From Shewanella canadensis (GTDB taxonomy: Bacteria > Pseudomonadota > Gammaproteobacteria > Enterobacterales > Shewanellaceae), in NCBI RefSeq assembly GCF_003966225.1, contig NZ_RXNU01000015.1, positions 62,001-126,000 of the forward strand: a stretch of DNA of 64,000 nucleotides, read 5' to 3'. Of this stretch, positions 24,187-33,954 are shown piece by piece. A program made the translations under genes and the position numbers. The notes below the pieces were generated by a model that was not told the DNA's origin, made no database searches, and was given only the letters and a program-made list of their open reading frames with translations. Each line of letters starts with the position of its first letter. Positions within the stretch are counted from its first letter, which is position 1.

Positions 24187-25476
24187 ATGTTAGAAAAATT
24201 ATTTAAATTAAAAGAAAACCAAACATCGTTAAAGCAAGAGGTTGTAGCGGGATTAACGACCTTCTTAACCATGGCTTACATTATCTTTGTTAACCCTATG
24301 ATGTTAGCTGATGCCGGTATGGATCATGGTGCCGTTTTTGTTGCGACCTGTCTGGCTGCCGCTATCGGATGTTTGATTATGGGGATAGTGGCTAACTATC
24401 CCATTGCGCTCGCTCCAGGCATGGGCTTGAATGCCTTTTTTACCTATACGGTGGTCGGGGAGATGGGTTATAGCTGGGAAACGGCACTCGGGGCGGTTTT
24501 CCTGTCGGGGATCTGCTTCCTGGTCCTGTCTCTGGTTAAGATCAGAGAGTGGATTGTAAATAGTATTCCTATGTCGCTGCGTTTAGGTATTGCGGCCGGT
24601 ATCGGTCTTTTCCTTGCCTTGATAGGACTGAAGAGTGCCGGGATTGTCGTTGCCAGTCCGGCGACACTCGTGACCATGGGAGATGTGACCGCTTTTCCTG
24701 CTGTGATGGCCATCTTGGGCTTCTTTATGATCATTGCGATGGTGCACCGTGGCATGAAGTCTGCCGTTATCGTGAGTATTCTTTCAATAACAGTATTAGG
24801 GATCCTGTTTGGCGATGTTCAATATCAAGGGGTGATGTCGACCCCTCCCTCTATAATGCCTACCTTTATGAAGATGGATCTCGCCAGTGTACTGGAAGTG
24901 AGTATGCTCTCGGTTGTATTCGCCTTTCTGTTTGTTGATCTGTTTGATACCTCTGGGACATTGGTTGCCGTGGCACAGAGGGGAGGTTTCTTGGATGATA
25001 AGGGACGTCTTCCCAGATTGAACCGTGCATTGACTGCTGACAGCACGGCGACGATTGCCGGCGCTATGCTTGGAACGTCAACAACGACCAGTTATATCGA
25101 AAGTACCGCGGGGGTGAGTGCGGGCGGGCGTACTGGTTTAACCGCCGTCGTGGTAGGCATGCTGTTCTTGTTCTCCCTGTTTTTTTCGCCACTCGCGGGA
25201 ATGGTTCCAGCCTACGCTACCGCGGGAACCCTGTTTTACGTGGCTATTTTGATGATGTCGGGACTGGTACATGTCGAGTGGGAAGACTTAACCGAGGCGG
25301 CCCCCGTCGTCGTGGTCTGTATCTTGATGCCACTGACCTTCTCGATTGCCACGGGCATTGCGATGGGCTTTATCTCCTATGCCGTCATTAAACTCTTGAG
25401 TGGGCGATACAGAGACTTGAGTTTAGGCGTACTTGTTTTAGCGGCGCTGTTTATTGCCAAATTTGTCTATGGCTGA
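24187..25476 (+). CDS. NCS2 family purine (guanine/hypoxanthine/adenine) permease, AzgA type
   Basis: A 429-residue inner-membrane transporter with about 13 hydrophobic segments. The N-terminus SLKQEVVAGLTTFLTMAYIIFVNP and the ALAPGMGLNAFFTYTV segment are hallmarks of the AzgA/GhxP/PbuG branch of nucleobase:cation symporters; LFVDLFDTSGTLVAVAQR and GTSTTTSYIESTAGVSAGGRTG hold substrate-site residues. It imports purine bases by proton symport. No purine-riboswitch core is present in the 245 bp upstream. AAGGAA precedes the ATG. Confidence 0.92.
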   Translation: MLEKLFKLKENQTSLKQEVVAGLTTFLTMAYIIFVNPMMLADAGMDHGAVFVATCLAAAIGCLIMGIVANYPIALAPGMGLNAFFTYTVVGEMGYSWETALGAVFLSGICFLVLSLVKIREWIVNSIPMSLRLGIAAGIGLFLALIGLKSAGIVVASPATLVTMGDVTAFPAVMAILGFFMIIAMVHRGMKSAVIVSILSITVLGILFGDVQYQGVMSTPPSIMPTFMKMDLASVLEVSMLSVVFAFLFVDLFDTSGTLVAVAQRGGFLDDKGRLPRLNRALTADSTATIAGAMLGTSTTTSYIESTAGVSAGGRTGLTAVVVGMLFLFSLFFSPLAGMVPAYATAGTLFYVAILMMSGLVHVEWEDLTEAAPVVVVCILMPLTFSIATGIAMGFISYAVIKLLSGRYRDLSLGVLVLAALFIAKFVYG

Positions 25477-25499
25477 TTAGCTAAATAGGCCTTAGACTG

Positions 25500-25533
25500 A
25501 GAGTCTCACGATTCATATTCAGCGTGAGACTCT
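25500..25533. terminator. Stem-loop after the purine permease gene
   Basis: Eleven-bp perfect arms AGAGTCTCACG and CGTGAGACTCT with a 12-nt loop, 24 bp after the stop. No T tract follows directly, so it may be a processing or weak termination signal. Confidence 0.5.
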
Positions 25534-25777
25534 GCCAGTTTGTTCGAACTTCCCCTTTTTTAATCAACAAAGTTCGAGTCAAAATCGGCTTACACTTCCC
25601 ATTACCACTCCAAATATCCTATCAGCTTTGATTTAAATACTTACTGCAACGGATAAGCTAGATCAATTTTTAGCAAATTCGGACAGATGTTTATGTATTT
25701 AAAAACAGGAGGATGCTTTTTTTTACTACACTCTGGTAACGTTGTGCCTACTTTTGCGTGACATTGGACGCCTCGCC

Positions 25778-26851
25778 ATGAAAACAAATTTCAGCCTGTT
25801 GCCTACACTCCTTATCGGTTTTCTCTGTTTGTCTTTTAGTTTGCCTGTGAGATCTGTGTTGTCCGAAGACCCACCTACTCACTTTCGTCCGGTAAAGGTG
25901 ACTCCGTTTGCTTATGGACAGGGCACTCGAGAGCGTATCTTACCCGGAGAGGTGAGGGCATCTGATCGGGCTGTACTCTCGTTTCGTGTCACGGGCGAGA
26001 TAGCCAGTATCCTGGTTAGCCCCGGTGATGAAGTGCGTATGGGGGATCCGCTCGCCACATTAGACTCGGCCATTTATGAGCAGCAAAGAGAGGTGGCTAA
26101 GGCCCAATTTGAGCTGGCTAAAGTCTTATTTCAGCGGGCGAGCAACTTGGTAGAGCAGGGGGTTGTGTCACGCAATGATTATGATCAGTCAAAGAGTGAT
26201 TATACCGTGGCACAGGCTGCACTGGATAAAGCAAATTCTGATCTAGCCTATACCCGTTTATTGGCTCCCTATGATTGTGTGATATCTAAGCGTTATATGC
26301 GTGTCTTTCAGTTTGCGCAGTTGCAGGAGCCGGTATTGGGGATCCAAACCGAGACTGCAGTCGATGTCAGCTTTCAACTACCCGAACAATTTATTGGCGC
26401 ATTACAACGCCTGAACCGATTCGATAGAGAGCATGCTGCTATTAAAGTGAAGTTTGACAGTCGTGAACAGTGGTTTGAAGCTAGGCTGAAGGAGCTCAAT
26501 ACCGTAGCCGACCCCGGCACCGGAAGCTATACCGTGATAGTGACCTTACCCATACCTGAGAAGCTTAATGTATTACCGGGGATGGCTGCCAGTGTGAAAG
26601 CACTGCTTCCCACCGATGCTCGCGGGGGGCTGCAGGTAGTTTCAAAGGGCGCCGTTATTGAAGAGCAAGGACAAAGCTATGTATTTCGATGGCTCGAAGG
26701 GCTTAATCGAGTAGAAAAAGTAGCTGTAGTTATAGAGTCAAATCAGATAGTTAAAGGCTTAAATGATGGTGACTGGCTAGTGGTTGCGGGGGCTTCGGAG
26801 TTAGTCGATGGCCAAAACGCTGTGCGCTGGGTGAAAGAGAGAGGGCTTTGA
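25778..26851 (+). CDS. RND efflux periplasmic adaptor (membrane fusion protein), first of two
   Basis: A 357-residue protein with an N-terminal signal sequence (residues 1-26) and the usual adaptor order: beta-barrel strand, lipoyl half (SFRVTGEIASILVSPGDEVRMGDPL), alpha-hairpin (about 90-150, coiled-coil composition), second lipoyl half (YTRLLAPYDCVISKRY), beta-barrel and membrane-proximal domain. It bridges the inner-membrane pump and the outer-membrane channel. The ATG at 25778 is preferred over the in-frame TTG at 25742. One base separates its stop from the next gene. Confidence 0.9.
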   Translation: MKTNFSLLPTLLIGFLCLSFSLPVRSVLSEDPPTHFRPVKVTPFAYGQGTRERILPGEVRASDRAVLSFRVTGEIASILVSPGDEVRMGDPLATLDSAIYEQQREVAKAQFELAKVLFQRASNLVEQGVVSRNDYDQSKSDYTVAQAALDKANSDLAYTRLLAPYDCVISKRYMRVFQFAQLQEPVLGIQTETAVDVSFQLPEQFIGALQRLNRFDREHAAIKVKFDSREQWFEARLKELNTVADPGTGSYTVIVTLPIPEKLNVLPGMAASVKALLPTDARGGLQVVSKGAVIEEQGQSYVFRWLEGLNRVEKVAVVIESNQIVKGLNDGDWLVVAGASELVDGQNAVRWVKERGL

Positions 26852-26852
26852 T

Positions 26853-27929
26853 ATGAAAATTCTTATGGCCTCATGCTTATGTTGCGGGCTTTTACTTATG
26901 GGCTGCAGTGAGCCTGTGGTGATTGAACCTTATGTTGCACGGGTTGAAACATACACCCTGCCAAAGTCCAATAATCAAGTGATTAGAGAGTTTAATGCGG
27001 TGGCTCGGGCCCAGGATTTAACCCCGCTTTCATTTCGAGTCGATGGCAGAATCGGCAGCATACCTGTTGTGAAAGGTCAGCGGGTAAAAAAGGGAGACTT
27101 GCTGGCGGCATTGGACAAGCGGGATTATGAAATTGCGTTAAACGATCGCACCGCCAGGATGGAGGTCTCTCGTAAACAAGCCGAGCGGGTCAAGCTGTTA
27201 GTGGATAAACAGCTTGTTGCGCAATCGGAGTATGATCAGATAAACGCGCAATATTTAGTTTCTCGTGCCGAGGCCAGACAAGCTCAATTATACTTGGATT
27301 ACACTGAGTTACGGGCACCATTTGACGGCGTTGTCAGCGATGTCCTCCTGGAGTCATTCGAAAATGTTCAGCCCGGCTCCGCTATTGTCACCATGCACAA
27401 AATTGAACGCATCGATGTCGAGGTTCAGATCCCCGATATCTTGCTTGCCGTGTCTAAACGTAACGATATTAAGGCACAAAGGCAGGTGTATGACGTGACT
27501 TTTGATGCGTATCCGGAAGTTGTCTTTAAAGGCACTATCTTAGAGATGAATACGGAAAAAGATCCCTCCTCTTATACTTTTATTGCCACGCTTGCCGTGC
27601 CTTTGGATGAACAATATAAGGTACTCGAAGGGATGCCTGCAAAAGTAAAAGCCAATTTAAGTAACTTGACCTATACCTATAGCCGCCAACATCTGGTGCC
27701 AATCGATGCGGTGTTGATGCGAGACGGTAGTGAAATTAGTGAGCAAGAGGCTGGTGTATGGTTGTACCAAGCGGACAGCCACAGCGTCAAATATCAGCGG
27801 GTCAAGCTAGGGGTTATTGTCGGTGACACTATTGAAGTGGTTGCAGGCTTAGCCGACGGGCAGGTGATAATCACCAGTGGTGGTAAGCGTTTAGTTGACG
27901 GGCAGAGAGTTGAGCTGATTAAGGGATAG
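26853..27929 (+). CDS. RND efflux periplasmic adaptor lipoprotein, second of two
   Basis: A 358-residue adaptor of the same family as its upstream neighbour but only distantly similar. It has a lipoprotein signal with lipobox LMGC (Cys18), so it is lipid-anchored, unlike the first. Lipoyl halves lie in SFRVDGRIGSIPVVKGQRVKKG and YTELRAPFDGVVSDV, with a short hairpin between. Two different adaptors for one pump suggest a heteromeric adaptor ring, as inference. Five bp separate it from the pump gene. Confidence 0.9.
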   Translation: MKILMASCLCCGLLLMGCSEPVVIEPYVARVETYTLPKSNNQVIREFNAVARAQDLTPLSFRVDGRIGSIPVVKGQRVKKGDLLAALDKRDYEIALNDRTARMEVSRKQAERVKLLVDKQLVAQSEYDQINAQYLVSRAEARQAQLYLDYTELRAPFDGVVSDVLLESFENVQPGSAIVTMHKIERIDVEVQIPDILLAVSKRNDIKAQRQVYDVTFDAYPEVVFKGTILEMNTEKDPSSYTFIATLAVPLDEQYKVLEGMPAKVKANLSNLTYTYSRQHLVPIDAVLMRDGSEISEQEAGVWLYQADSHSVKYQRVKLGVIVGDTIEVVAGLADGQVIITSGGKRLVDGQRVELIKG

Positions 27930-27934
27930 TCGCG

Positions 27935-30900
27935 ATGAATGTAGCAGGGTACTTTGTCAAAAATGCGGTGATCAGCTGGATGTTTTCACTGATCTTACTC
28001 ATAGGTGGTCTAATGGCTTTTACGGGCCTGGGTCAGTTAGAAGATCCACCCTTCACCATTAAAGATGCCGTAGTGGTGACCCTCTACCATGGGGCAACTT
28101 CAACCGAGGTTGAGGAAGAGGTGACCTACCCCATAGAGAAGGCGATTCAGGCGTTGCCCTATGTGGATAAGATCCGCTCCTTGAGTACTTCGGGATTATC
28201 ACAGATAACGGTCACAATGAAAAATCATTATGGCCCAAATGAACTGCCGCAAATTTGGGACGAGTTACGCCGTAAGGTGAATGACATGTCGGCTCAGTTG
28301 CCACCGGGGGTGAATCCGCCAATGGTGAATGATGATTTCGGTGATGTATATGGCATCATGTATATGGTCAGCGGGCCTGATTACAGCTATCGAGACCTGC
28401 TCGACTATGTTGATTTTGTGAAACGTGAGTTGGAGTTGGTTCCCGGTGTTGGCAAGGTATCACTGGCGGGGGCTCAACAGGAACAGATCTTTCTGGAGAT
28501 ATCATTAAACAAGCTTTCTAATTCAAATATCGATCCCGCAACCATTAGTAATCTTTTGAATTCTCAGAATATGGTGTCTGATGCGGGTAATATTCGTGTC
28601 TCTGGCGATAATCTGAGGATCCGAACCAGTGGCGGTTTTAAAACGGTGACCGAACTTGGCGATCTGATTATTCCTGGTGCCGCTGGTGCTAAGCTTATTT
28701 ATTTGAGAGATGTAGCCACCATAAAGCGTGGTTTTCAGGATATTCCAAGTGATGTGTTGAGTTTTAATCAAGATAGCGCCATCAATATCGGCGTCTCATT
28801 TTCATCCGGGGTGAATGTGGTCCTGGTCGGGGAAGCCGTAGCCGAAAAGTTAGCCGAAATTGACGATGCCCGCCCCGCGGGGATGAAGATAGCAACCATG
28901 TACAATCAGCCCGAAGAGGTCGATCAATCGGTGGGCAGTTTTGTCTGGAACCTAATCGCGGCCGTTGTGATCGTGATTGGCGTCTTGCTTGTGTTTATGG
29001 GATTAAAGAGTGGGGTTTTGATCGGTTTAATCCTATTTTTAACCTGTCTAGGCACCTTTATATTAATGTTACAGGCAGAAATAGAACTGCAGCGGATCTC
29101 TTTGGGGGCCTTGATCATCGCGCTGGGTATGTTGGTGGATAATGCCATTGTGGTGGTCGAGGGGATCTTAATTGGTCGCCAGCGAGGGCAAACAACTTTA
29201 GAAGCGGCGCAAGCGATAGTCAAACAGACCATGTGGCCGCTATTTGGAGCCACGGTTATCGCCATTACAGCCTTTGCGCCGATTGGACTGTCGCCCGATG
29301 CAACGGGGGAGTTTGCCGGTTCACTGTTTTGGGTTCTGCTGTTTTCACTCTTTCTCTCCTGGATAACGGCCATCACTATCACCCCCTTCTTTGCGCAACT
29401 TTTCTTTGGACCCGAGGGGGAACCTATTGTTCAGGGAGAAGAGAAGGATCCCTATGGCGGTGCATTTTTTACGGCCTATAAAGGGCTGTTAGATCTCTGT
29501 ATGCGTTTTCGTTGGCTTAGCGTCTTTCTGGTGTGCACGGCTTTCGTCGTTTCTCTGGCGGGGTTCTCCTATGTGAAACAGTCCTTTTTCCCACCATCGA
29601 CGACGCCAATCTTTCTTGTCGATGTTTGGTTGCCTGAAGGAACTGATATCCGTGAGACACAGCTAGTCACACAAGAGATGGAATCGATGGCGGCCCAAGT
29701 CGATAATGTTGAATTTGCAGCTTCGACAGTAGGCAAGGGCTTCCCGCGCTTCCTGTTGACCTATGCTCCGGAGAAGAACTACTCCTCCTATTCACAACTG
29801 GCGTTACGAACCACAAGCTTTGATACCTTGCTGCCCGCAATGACAGCCTATCGTGAACAAGTTGAAGCTAGCTTCCCTCAAGTACAGTTTAAGTTTAAAC
29901 GTCTGGAAATTGGTCCCTCCACCGATGCAAAAATTGAAGCGAGAGTCAGTGGCGCTGATCCGGATGTACTGAGGGAGATTGCATCTCAGATCATGACGAT
30001 CTTTAATAGCACTCCTGGAACGGTTAATGTGCGCCATGATTGGCGCGAACGTGTCAAGTACATCTCTCCTCGCTTTAACGAATCCCAGGCTCGTCGTTTA
30101 GGTATAGTGAAAAGTAATGTCGATGAAAACCTTAAGTTTGCTTTTGCCGGATTTAAGATCGGTCTCTACAGAGAGGGAACGACCCTGTTACCGATAGTGG
30201 CTCGCTTACCCAAAGAGGAACGTGTCGATATCGGTTCACTGGAGAGCCTTAGGATCTGGAGTCCCGTACTGGGAGCCTATGTTCCTATGCAGCAGATCGT
30301 GGATGGATTTGATGTAAAGTTTGAAGATCCTATTATTCAGCGCAGAGATCGTAAACGTACCATCACAGTGTTTGCAGATGCCGATTTTGCCTATGACATA
30401 TTGCCTGCTGAGTTATTCTCGAAGATGAAGCCCAGCGTCGAAGCTATCGAGCTCCCATCCGGTTATGAGCTCAGTTGGGGGGGAGAATATGAATCATCCA
30501 ATGACGCTCAAGAGTCTCTGTTTGCGACTTTACCCATGGGCTTTTTATTTATGTTCCTGATCACCGTTTTTCTTTTCAATTCGGTACGTAAGCCCCTGGT
30601 TATCTGGTGTTGTGTGCCTTTAGCCATTATTGGTATTACCTCAGGGTTATTGGTCCTTGATAAACCATTTAGTTTTATGGCCTTATTGGGAATGTTAAGT
30701 CTATCGGGCATGTTATTGAAAAATGGGATTGTGTTGTTAGATCAGATTAATACAGAAATCGAATCGGGTACGGAGGTATTCGAGGCGGTATTTGAGTCCA
30801 CGGTTAGCCGAGTCAGGCCCGTTTGTATGGCGGCAGTCACCACCATTTTGGGTGTGTTACCGTTAATTACCGATGTTTTTTTTGAATCTCTTGCCGCGGT

Positions 30901-31012
30901 AGTGATGTTTGGTCTTGGGGTTGCAACAGTGCTGACATTAGTAATTGTGCCTGTGTTTTATATTATTTTCTTCAAGGTAAAATACCGTAGTTATAAAACG
31001 TTCTCTGGATAG
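27935..31012 (+). CDS. RND efflux pump inner-membrane permease
   Basis: A 1025-residue, 12-helix proton-driven exporter of the HAE/AcrB-like RND family. Helix 4 has Asp402-Asn403 (MLVDNAIVVVEG) where AcrB has two aspartates; the helix 10 lysine is present in MLLKNGIVLLDQ. The two large periplasmic loops are complete. It should export amphiphilic compounds through the two upstream adaptors and an outer-membrane channel encoded elsewhere, as no TolC-like gene lies here. The three genes form one operon with gaps of 1 and 5 bp. Confidence 0.93.
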   Translation: MNVAGYFVKNAVISWMFSLILLIGGLMAFTGLGQLEDPPFTIKDAVVVTLYHGATSTEVEEEVTYPIEKAIQALPYVDKIRSLSTSGLSQITVTMKNHYGPNELPQIWDELRRKVNDMSAQLPPGVNPPMVNDDFGDVYGIMYMVSGPDYSYRDLLDYVDFVKRELELVPGVGKVSLAGAQQEQIFLEISLNKLSNSNIDPATISNLLNSQNMVSDAGNIRVSGDNLRIRTSGGFKTVTELGDLIIPGAAGAKLIYLRDVATIKRGFQDIPSDVLSFNQDSAINIGVSFSSGVNVVLVGEAVAEKLAEIDDARPAGMKIATMYNQPEEVDQSVGSFVWNLIAAVVIVIGVLLVFMGLKSGVLIGLILFLTCLGTFILMLQAEIELQRISLGALIIALGMLVDNAIVVVEGILIGRQRGQTTLEAAQAIVKQTMWPLFGATVIAITAFAPIGLSPDATGEFAGSLFWVLLFSLFLSWITAITITPFFAQLFFGPEGEPIVQGEEKDPYGGAFFTAYKGLLDLCMRFRWLSVFLVCTAFVVSLAGFSYVKQSFFPPSTTPIFLVDVWLPEGTDIRETQLVTQEMESMAAQVDNVEFAASTVGKGFPRFLLTYAPEKNYSSYSQLALRTTSFDTLLPAMTAYREQVEASFPQVQFKFKRLEIGPSTDAKIEARVSGADPDVLREIASQIMTIFNSTPGTVNVRHDWRERVKYISPRFNESQARRLGIVKSNVDENLKFAFAGFKIGLYREGTTLLPIVARLPKEERVDIGSLESLRIWSPVLGAYVPMQQIVDGFDVKFEDPIIQRRDRKRTITVFADADFAYDILPAELFSKMKPSVEAIELPSGYELSWGGEYESSNDAQESLFATLPMGFLFMFLITVFLFNSVRKPLVIWCCVPLAIIGITSGLLVLDKPFSFMALLGMLSLSGMLLKNGIVLLDQINTEIESGTEVFEAVFESTVSRVRPVCMAAVTTILGVLPLITDVFFESLAAVVMFGLGVATVLTLVIVPVFYIIFFKVKYRSYKTFSG

Positions 31013-31046
31013 AGATATTATTTGTCTTCAGGCTTGAAAGTACGCT

Positions 31047-31070
31047 CAGCAGGCATTTTAAAACCTGCTG
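31047..31070 (+). terminator. Weak stem-loop after the RND operon
   Basis: CAGCAGG and CCTGCTG arms around a 10-nt AT-rich loop. No T tract follows, so it is only a candidate terminator between the pump gene and proB. Confidence 0.4.
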
Positions 31071-31166
31071 TTAAGCGCCAAGATGTTAATCTTTTAACTC
31101 ATTAGCTATCAATTTCACCGTGGATTGGGTATAACGCTAAGTTCGGCATTATTTACTATTTTTAAA

Positions 31167-32285
31167 ATGAACTTAAGTGAGATTGGTTACCGCCGCGTAG
31201 TGGTAAAATTGGGAACAAGCGTACTTACATCCGGCAGTCGCCAGTTGGATAAGGCGCATATGGTTGAATTAGCCAGACAGATGGCGGCGTTAATGAAGGC
31301 CGGAGTTGAGGTCGTACTGTGTACCTCTGGGGCAATTGCCGCCGGCCGTGAACATCTGGGCTACCCCGAACTCCCCGATACCGTAGCCAATAAACAGCTT
31401 CTTGCCGCAGTAGGGCAGAGCCAACTCATTTTAGCCTGGGCGCAACTGTTCAGCATCTACGGCCTGCATGTGGGTCAACTGCTATTAACCCGGGCCGACC
31501 TTCATGACAGAGAGCGTTATCTGAATGCGCGAGACTCTCTCAATGCGCTGTTGGACCACGGAATTATCCCTATCATCAATGAAAATGATGCCGTGGCGAC
31601 CAATGAGATCAAGGTCGGTGATAACGATAACCTTTCAGCCCGAGCGGCCTTGCTCTGTGATGCGGACCTCTTGATACTGTTAACCGATCAACGGGGGCTT
31701 TTCGATGCCGATCCTCGTTCGAACCCCGATGCGAAACTCATTAAGCAAGTGGTTAATATCGACGACAGCCTGCGTCTCCTCGCTGGTGGCGCCGTCTCAG
31801 GTCTTGGAACCGGAGGCATGGCAACCAAGCTCGAGGCGGCCGATATTGCGAGACGCGCCGGCGTCGAAGTGATTATTGCATCGGGACATCATCCTAAAGT
31901 TATACAAGATGCCGTTTGCAAGGAGTCTGTAGGTACTCACTTTACGGCACTGGAAAATCCATTGGAGAGCCGTAAACAGTGGATCTTAGCCGGTCAGGCA
32001 ACCAGAGGTAAGTTGATATTGGATCAAGGCGCCCAAAGTGCCGTGACGCAAAAGGGGAGAAGCTTGCTCTCTAAGGGCATCGTTAGTGTCGAAGGTAAGT
32101 TTGAACGAGGCGCAACACTGCAGCTTGTCGATAGTGATGGCAAAGAGTTTGCGCGGGGCATGAGCCGGTACAGTGCCAAAGATCTGCATCAGATAGCCGG
32201 TAAGCACTCGGATGATATCGAGTCCCTGCTTGGCTACGATTATGGTGATGCCGTGGTTCACCGTAATGATATGGTCGTGCTTTAG
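31167..32285 (+). CDS. proB: Glutamate 5-kinase
   Basis: A 372-residue enzyme of the first step of proline synthesis, which phosphorylates glutamate to gamma-glutamyl phosphate. It has an N-terminal amino-acid kinase domain (VVVKLGTSVLTSG, TSGAIAAGRE, NENDAVAT, GTGGMATKLEAADIA) and a C-terminal PUA domain from about residue 280. The ATG at 31167 gives the family start; the frame opens earlier at a TTG (31125), and no good ribosome-binding site is seen at either. It forms an operon with proA. Confidence 0.96.
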   Translation: MNLSEIGYRRVVVKLGTSVLTSGSRQLDKAHMVELARQMAALMKAGVEVVLCTSGAIAAGREHLGYPELPDTVANKQLLAAVGQSQLILAWAQLFSIYGLHVGQLLLTRADLHDRERYLNARDSLNALLDHGIIPIINENDAVATNEIKVGDNDNLSARAALLCDADLLILLTDQRGLFDADPRSNPDAKLIKQVVNIDDSLRLLAGGAVSGLGTGGMATKLEAADIARRAGVEVIIASGHHPKVIQDAVCKESVGTHFTALENPLESRKQWILAGQATRGKLILDQGAQSAVTQKGRSLLSKGIVSVEGKFERGATLQLVDSDGKEFARGMSRYSAKDLHQIAGKHSDDIESLLGYDYGDAVVHRNDMVVL

Positions 32286-32298
32286 AATTAAAGTTTAC

Positions 32299-32319
32299 AG
32301 GACCTGAAATTCAGGTCCT
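32299..32319 (+). other. Intercistronic hairpin between proB and proA
   Basis: AGGACCTG pairs with CAGGTCCT around AAATT. It lacks a full T tract (TTTG) and sits 23 bp before proA, so it may stabilise or partly attenuate the transcript. Confidence 0.55.
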
Positions 32320-32341
32320 TTGAAAATGAAGGTGATGTGAC

Positions 32342-33616
32342 GTGATTGAGAATAATGCAGCTTATCTGCAAACACTGGGACAACAGGCTAAGCAGGCAAG
32401 CTATGCCTTAGCGGGATTGACCGGCCAACAGAAACAGGCGTTATTGAGCGCCATTGCCGGCAGCTTGACAAAAAATAGTGCCACCATCCTGGCAGCCAAT
32501 AGAAAAGATGTTGTCGCTGCGAGAGATAATGGCCTTAATGACGCCATGATCGATCGTTTGCTGCTCGATGAGTCACGCCTGCAAGGCGTGATCAGTGATA
32601 TCGATAATGTAATTAATTTAGTCGATCCGGTAGGTACCGAGCTGGAAAGCCAGGTTTTAGATAATGGCCTGCGATTATCACGTCGTCGCGTGCCGCTGGG
32701 AGTGATCGGGGTTATCTATGAGGCGCGCCCCAATGTGACCGTCGATATTGCCGTGCTGGCACTGAAAACCGGTAATGCCGTTATCTTGCGAGGGGGTAAA
32801 GAGACGCTGCAATCTAATCTTGCCCTGAGCGAAGCGATTCGCGCCGCCGTCGTTGAGCAAGGCTTGCCGGCAGATAGCGTACAGCTCATTCAAAGTCCTG
32901 ACAGAACCTTAGTCAGCGGGCTGCTTAAACTCGACCAATTCGTCGATATGATCGTGCCTCGAGGTGGTCAAAACTTGCAGCGTCTGTGTGCGGAGCAGGC
33001 GACGATACCGGTTATTTTGGGGGGCATAGGAATATGCCACCTCTACGCAGATAAAGATGCAGATATCGCTAAGTCGATAGAGGTCATTGCCAATGCAAAG
33101 GTTCAGCGTCCAACGGTCTGCAATGCGCTCGATACTGTCTTAGTTCACGAGTCAATCGCGGATCAGCTATTGCCGCAGCTTTATACTCACCTTGCTGCAT
33201 CTGGCGTCAGTTTCTATGGTTGCCAACAAGCGCAAACTATCGCCGAAAAACAGGGCGTAGCCATCTCAATCGCGACTGAAGAGACCTATGGGCAAGAGTG
33301 GTTATCACTCACCTTAGGCATCAAGGTTGTCAGAGATATCGCCACCGCTATCGACCATATCAGAGCCTATTCGAGTGGCCATTCTGAAGGGATCTTAACC
33401 GACAATATTCACGCATCGGCCCACTTTGTTAATGCAGTGGACTCTGCGGCGGTGTACGTCAATGCCAGCACACGCTTCACCGATGGTGGTCAATTTGGCC
33501 TTGGCGCCGAAGTTGCGGTGAGTACTCAGAAGTTGCATGCTCGTGGCCCTATGGGACTCGAGGCGTTGACCACCTATAAGTGGATCGGTGTTGGGGAATA
33601 TACAGCAAGAAGCTAA
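32342..33616 (+). CDS. proA: Gamma-glutamyl phosphate reductase
   Basis: A 424-residue NADPH-dependent reductase that converts gamma-glutamyl phosphate to glutamate semialdehyde, second step of proline synthesis. It is an aldehyde-dehydrogenase-fold protein; IYEARPNVTVDIAVLALKTGNAVILRGGKE is in the cofactor domain, and the catalytic cysteine is in KVQRPTVCNALDTVLVH. FTDGGQFGLGAEVAVSTQKLHARGPMGLEALTTYKW is the usual end. Start is GTG at 32342 with AAGGTG upstream. The proB ProA pair is in the standard order. Confidence 0.96.
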   Translation: MIENNAAYLQTLGQQAKQASYALAGLTGQQKQALLSAIAGSLTKNSATILAANRKDVVAARDNGLNDAMIDRLLLDESRLQGVISDIDNVINLVDPVGTELESQVLDNGLRLSRRRVPLGVIGVIYEARPNVTVDIAVLALKTGNAVILRGGKETLQSNLALSEAIRAAVVEQGLPADSVQLIQSPDRTLVSGLLKLDQFVDMIVPRGGQNLQRLCAEQATIPVILGGIGICHLYADKDADIAKSIEVIANAKVQRPTVCNALDTVLVHESIADQLLPQLYTHLAASGVSFYGCQQAQTIAEKQGVAISIATEETYGQEWLSLTLGIKVVRDIATAIDHIRAYSSGHSEGILTDNIHASAHFVNAVDSAAVYVNASTRFTDGGQFGLGAEVAVSTQKLHARGPMGLEALTTYKWIGVGEYTARS

Positions 33617-33700
33617 TCAGCTTCGAATGAAACTGAATTACATTTTTGTTTTGCTTCTTTGGTATTGAGCGGTGTTTTTGAAAGTCGTACATTCACTGCT

Positions 33701-33852
33701 ATCTATAGCCTGCGGCTCGCCTAAAGTGTTGATACTTCTGCGAGTCGCCGTGAACACTTCCATGTGAGCTCTACCAAAACCTCCATGTTTTGGAAGCTCG
33801 CAGCCGCATCTACACTTGGTGATTTATTTCTTCGATTACACCTTACCGGTTA
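33701..33852 (+). repeat. 152-bp hairpin repeat, copy A
   Basis: Matches the reverse complement of 39996-40147 at both ends (ATCTATAGCCTGCGGCTCGC and TCTACACTTG..TTTATTTCTTCGATT) and in the middle. Its central stem is CCAAAAC/GTTTTGG around CTCCAT; in copy B the same position has GGTGGC/GCCACC around ATCCAT. It fills most of the 338-bp gap between proA and the next gene. No coding frame. Confidence 0.68.
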
Positions 33853-33921
33853 ATAATACTGTATTTTTAGACCTGTCTAATTTACTACGTTCTTTGTTTT
33901 TGATGCTATTGTATATGAACT

Positions 33922-33949
33922 AAAAAGGAAGCTCGCTGGCTTCCTTTTT
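33922..33949. terminator. Bidirectional terminator between proA and the converging small gene
   Basis: AAAAAGGAAGC pairs with GCTTCCTTTTT around a 6-nt loop; A tract on the left and T tract on the right allow use in both directions, matching the converging genes. Confidence 0.85.
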
Positions 33950-33954
33950 AGTTG

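Noticed and set aside
28924..29382. 152-codon antisense frame within the RND pump gene
   Set aside because: Shadow of a hydrophobic, strongly biased coding strand; Lys/Ile/Asn-rich product without features.
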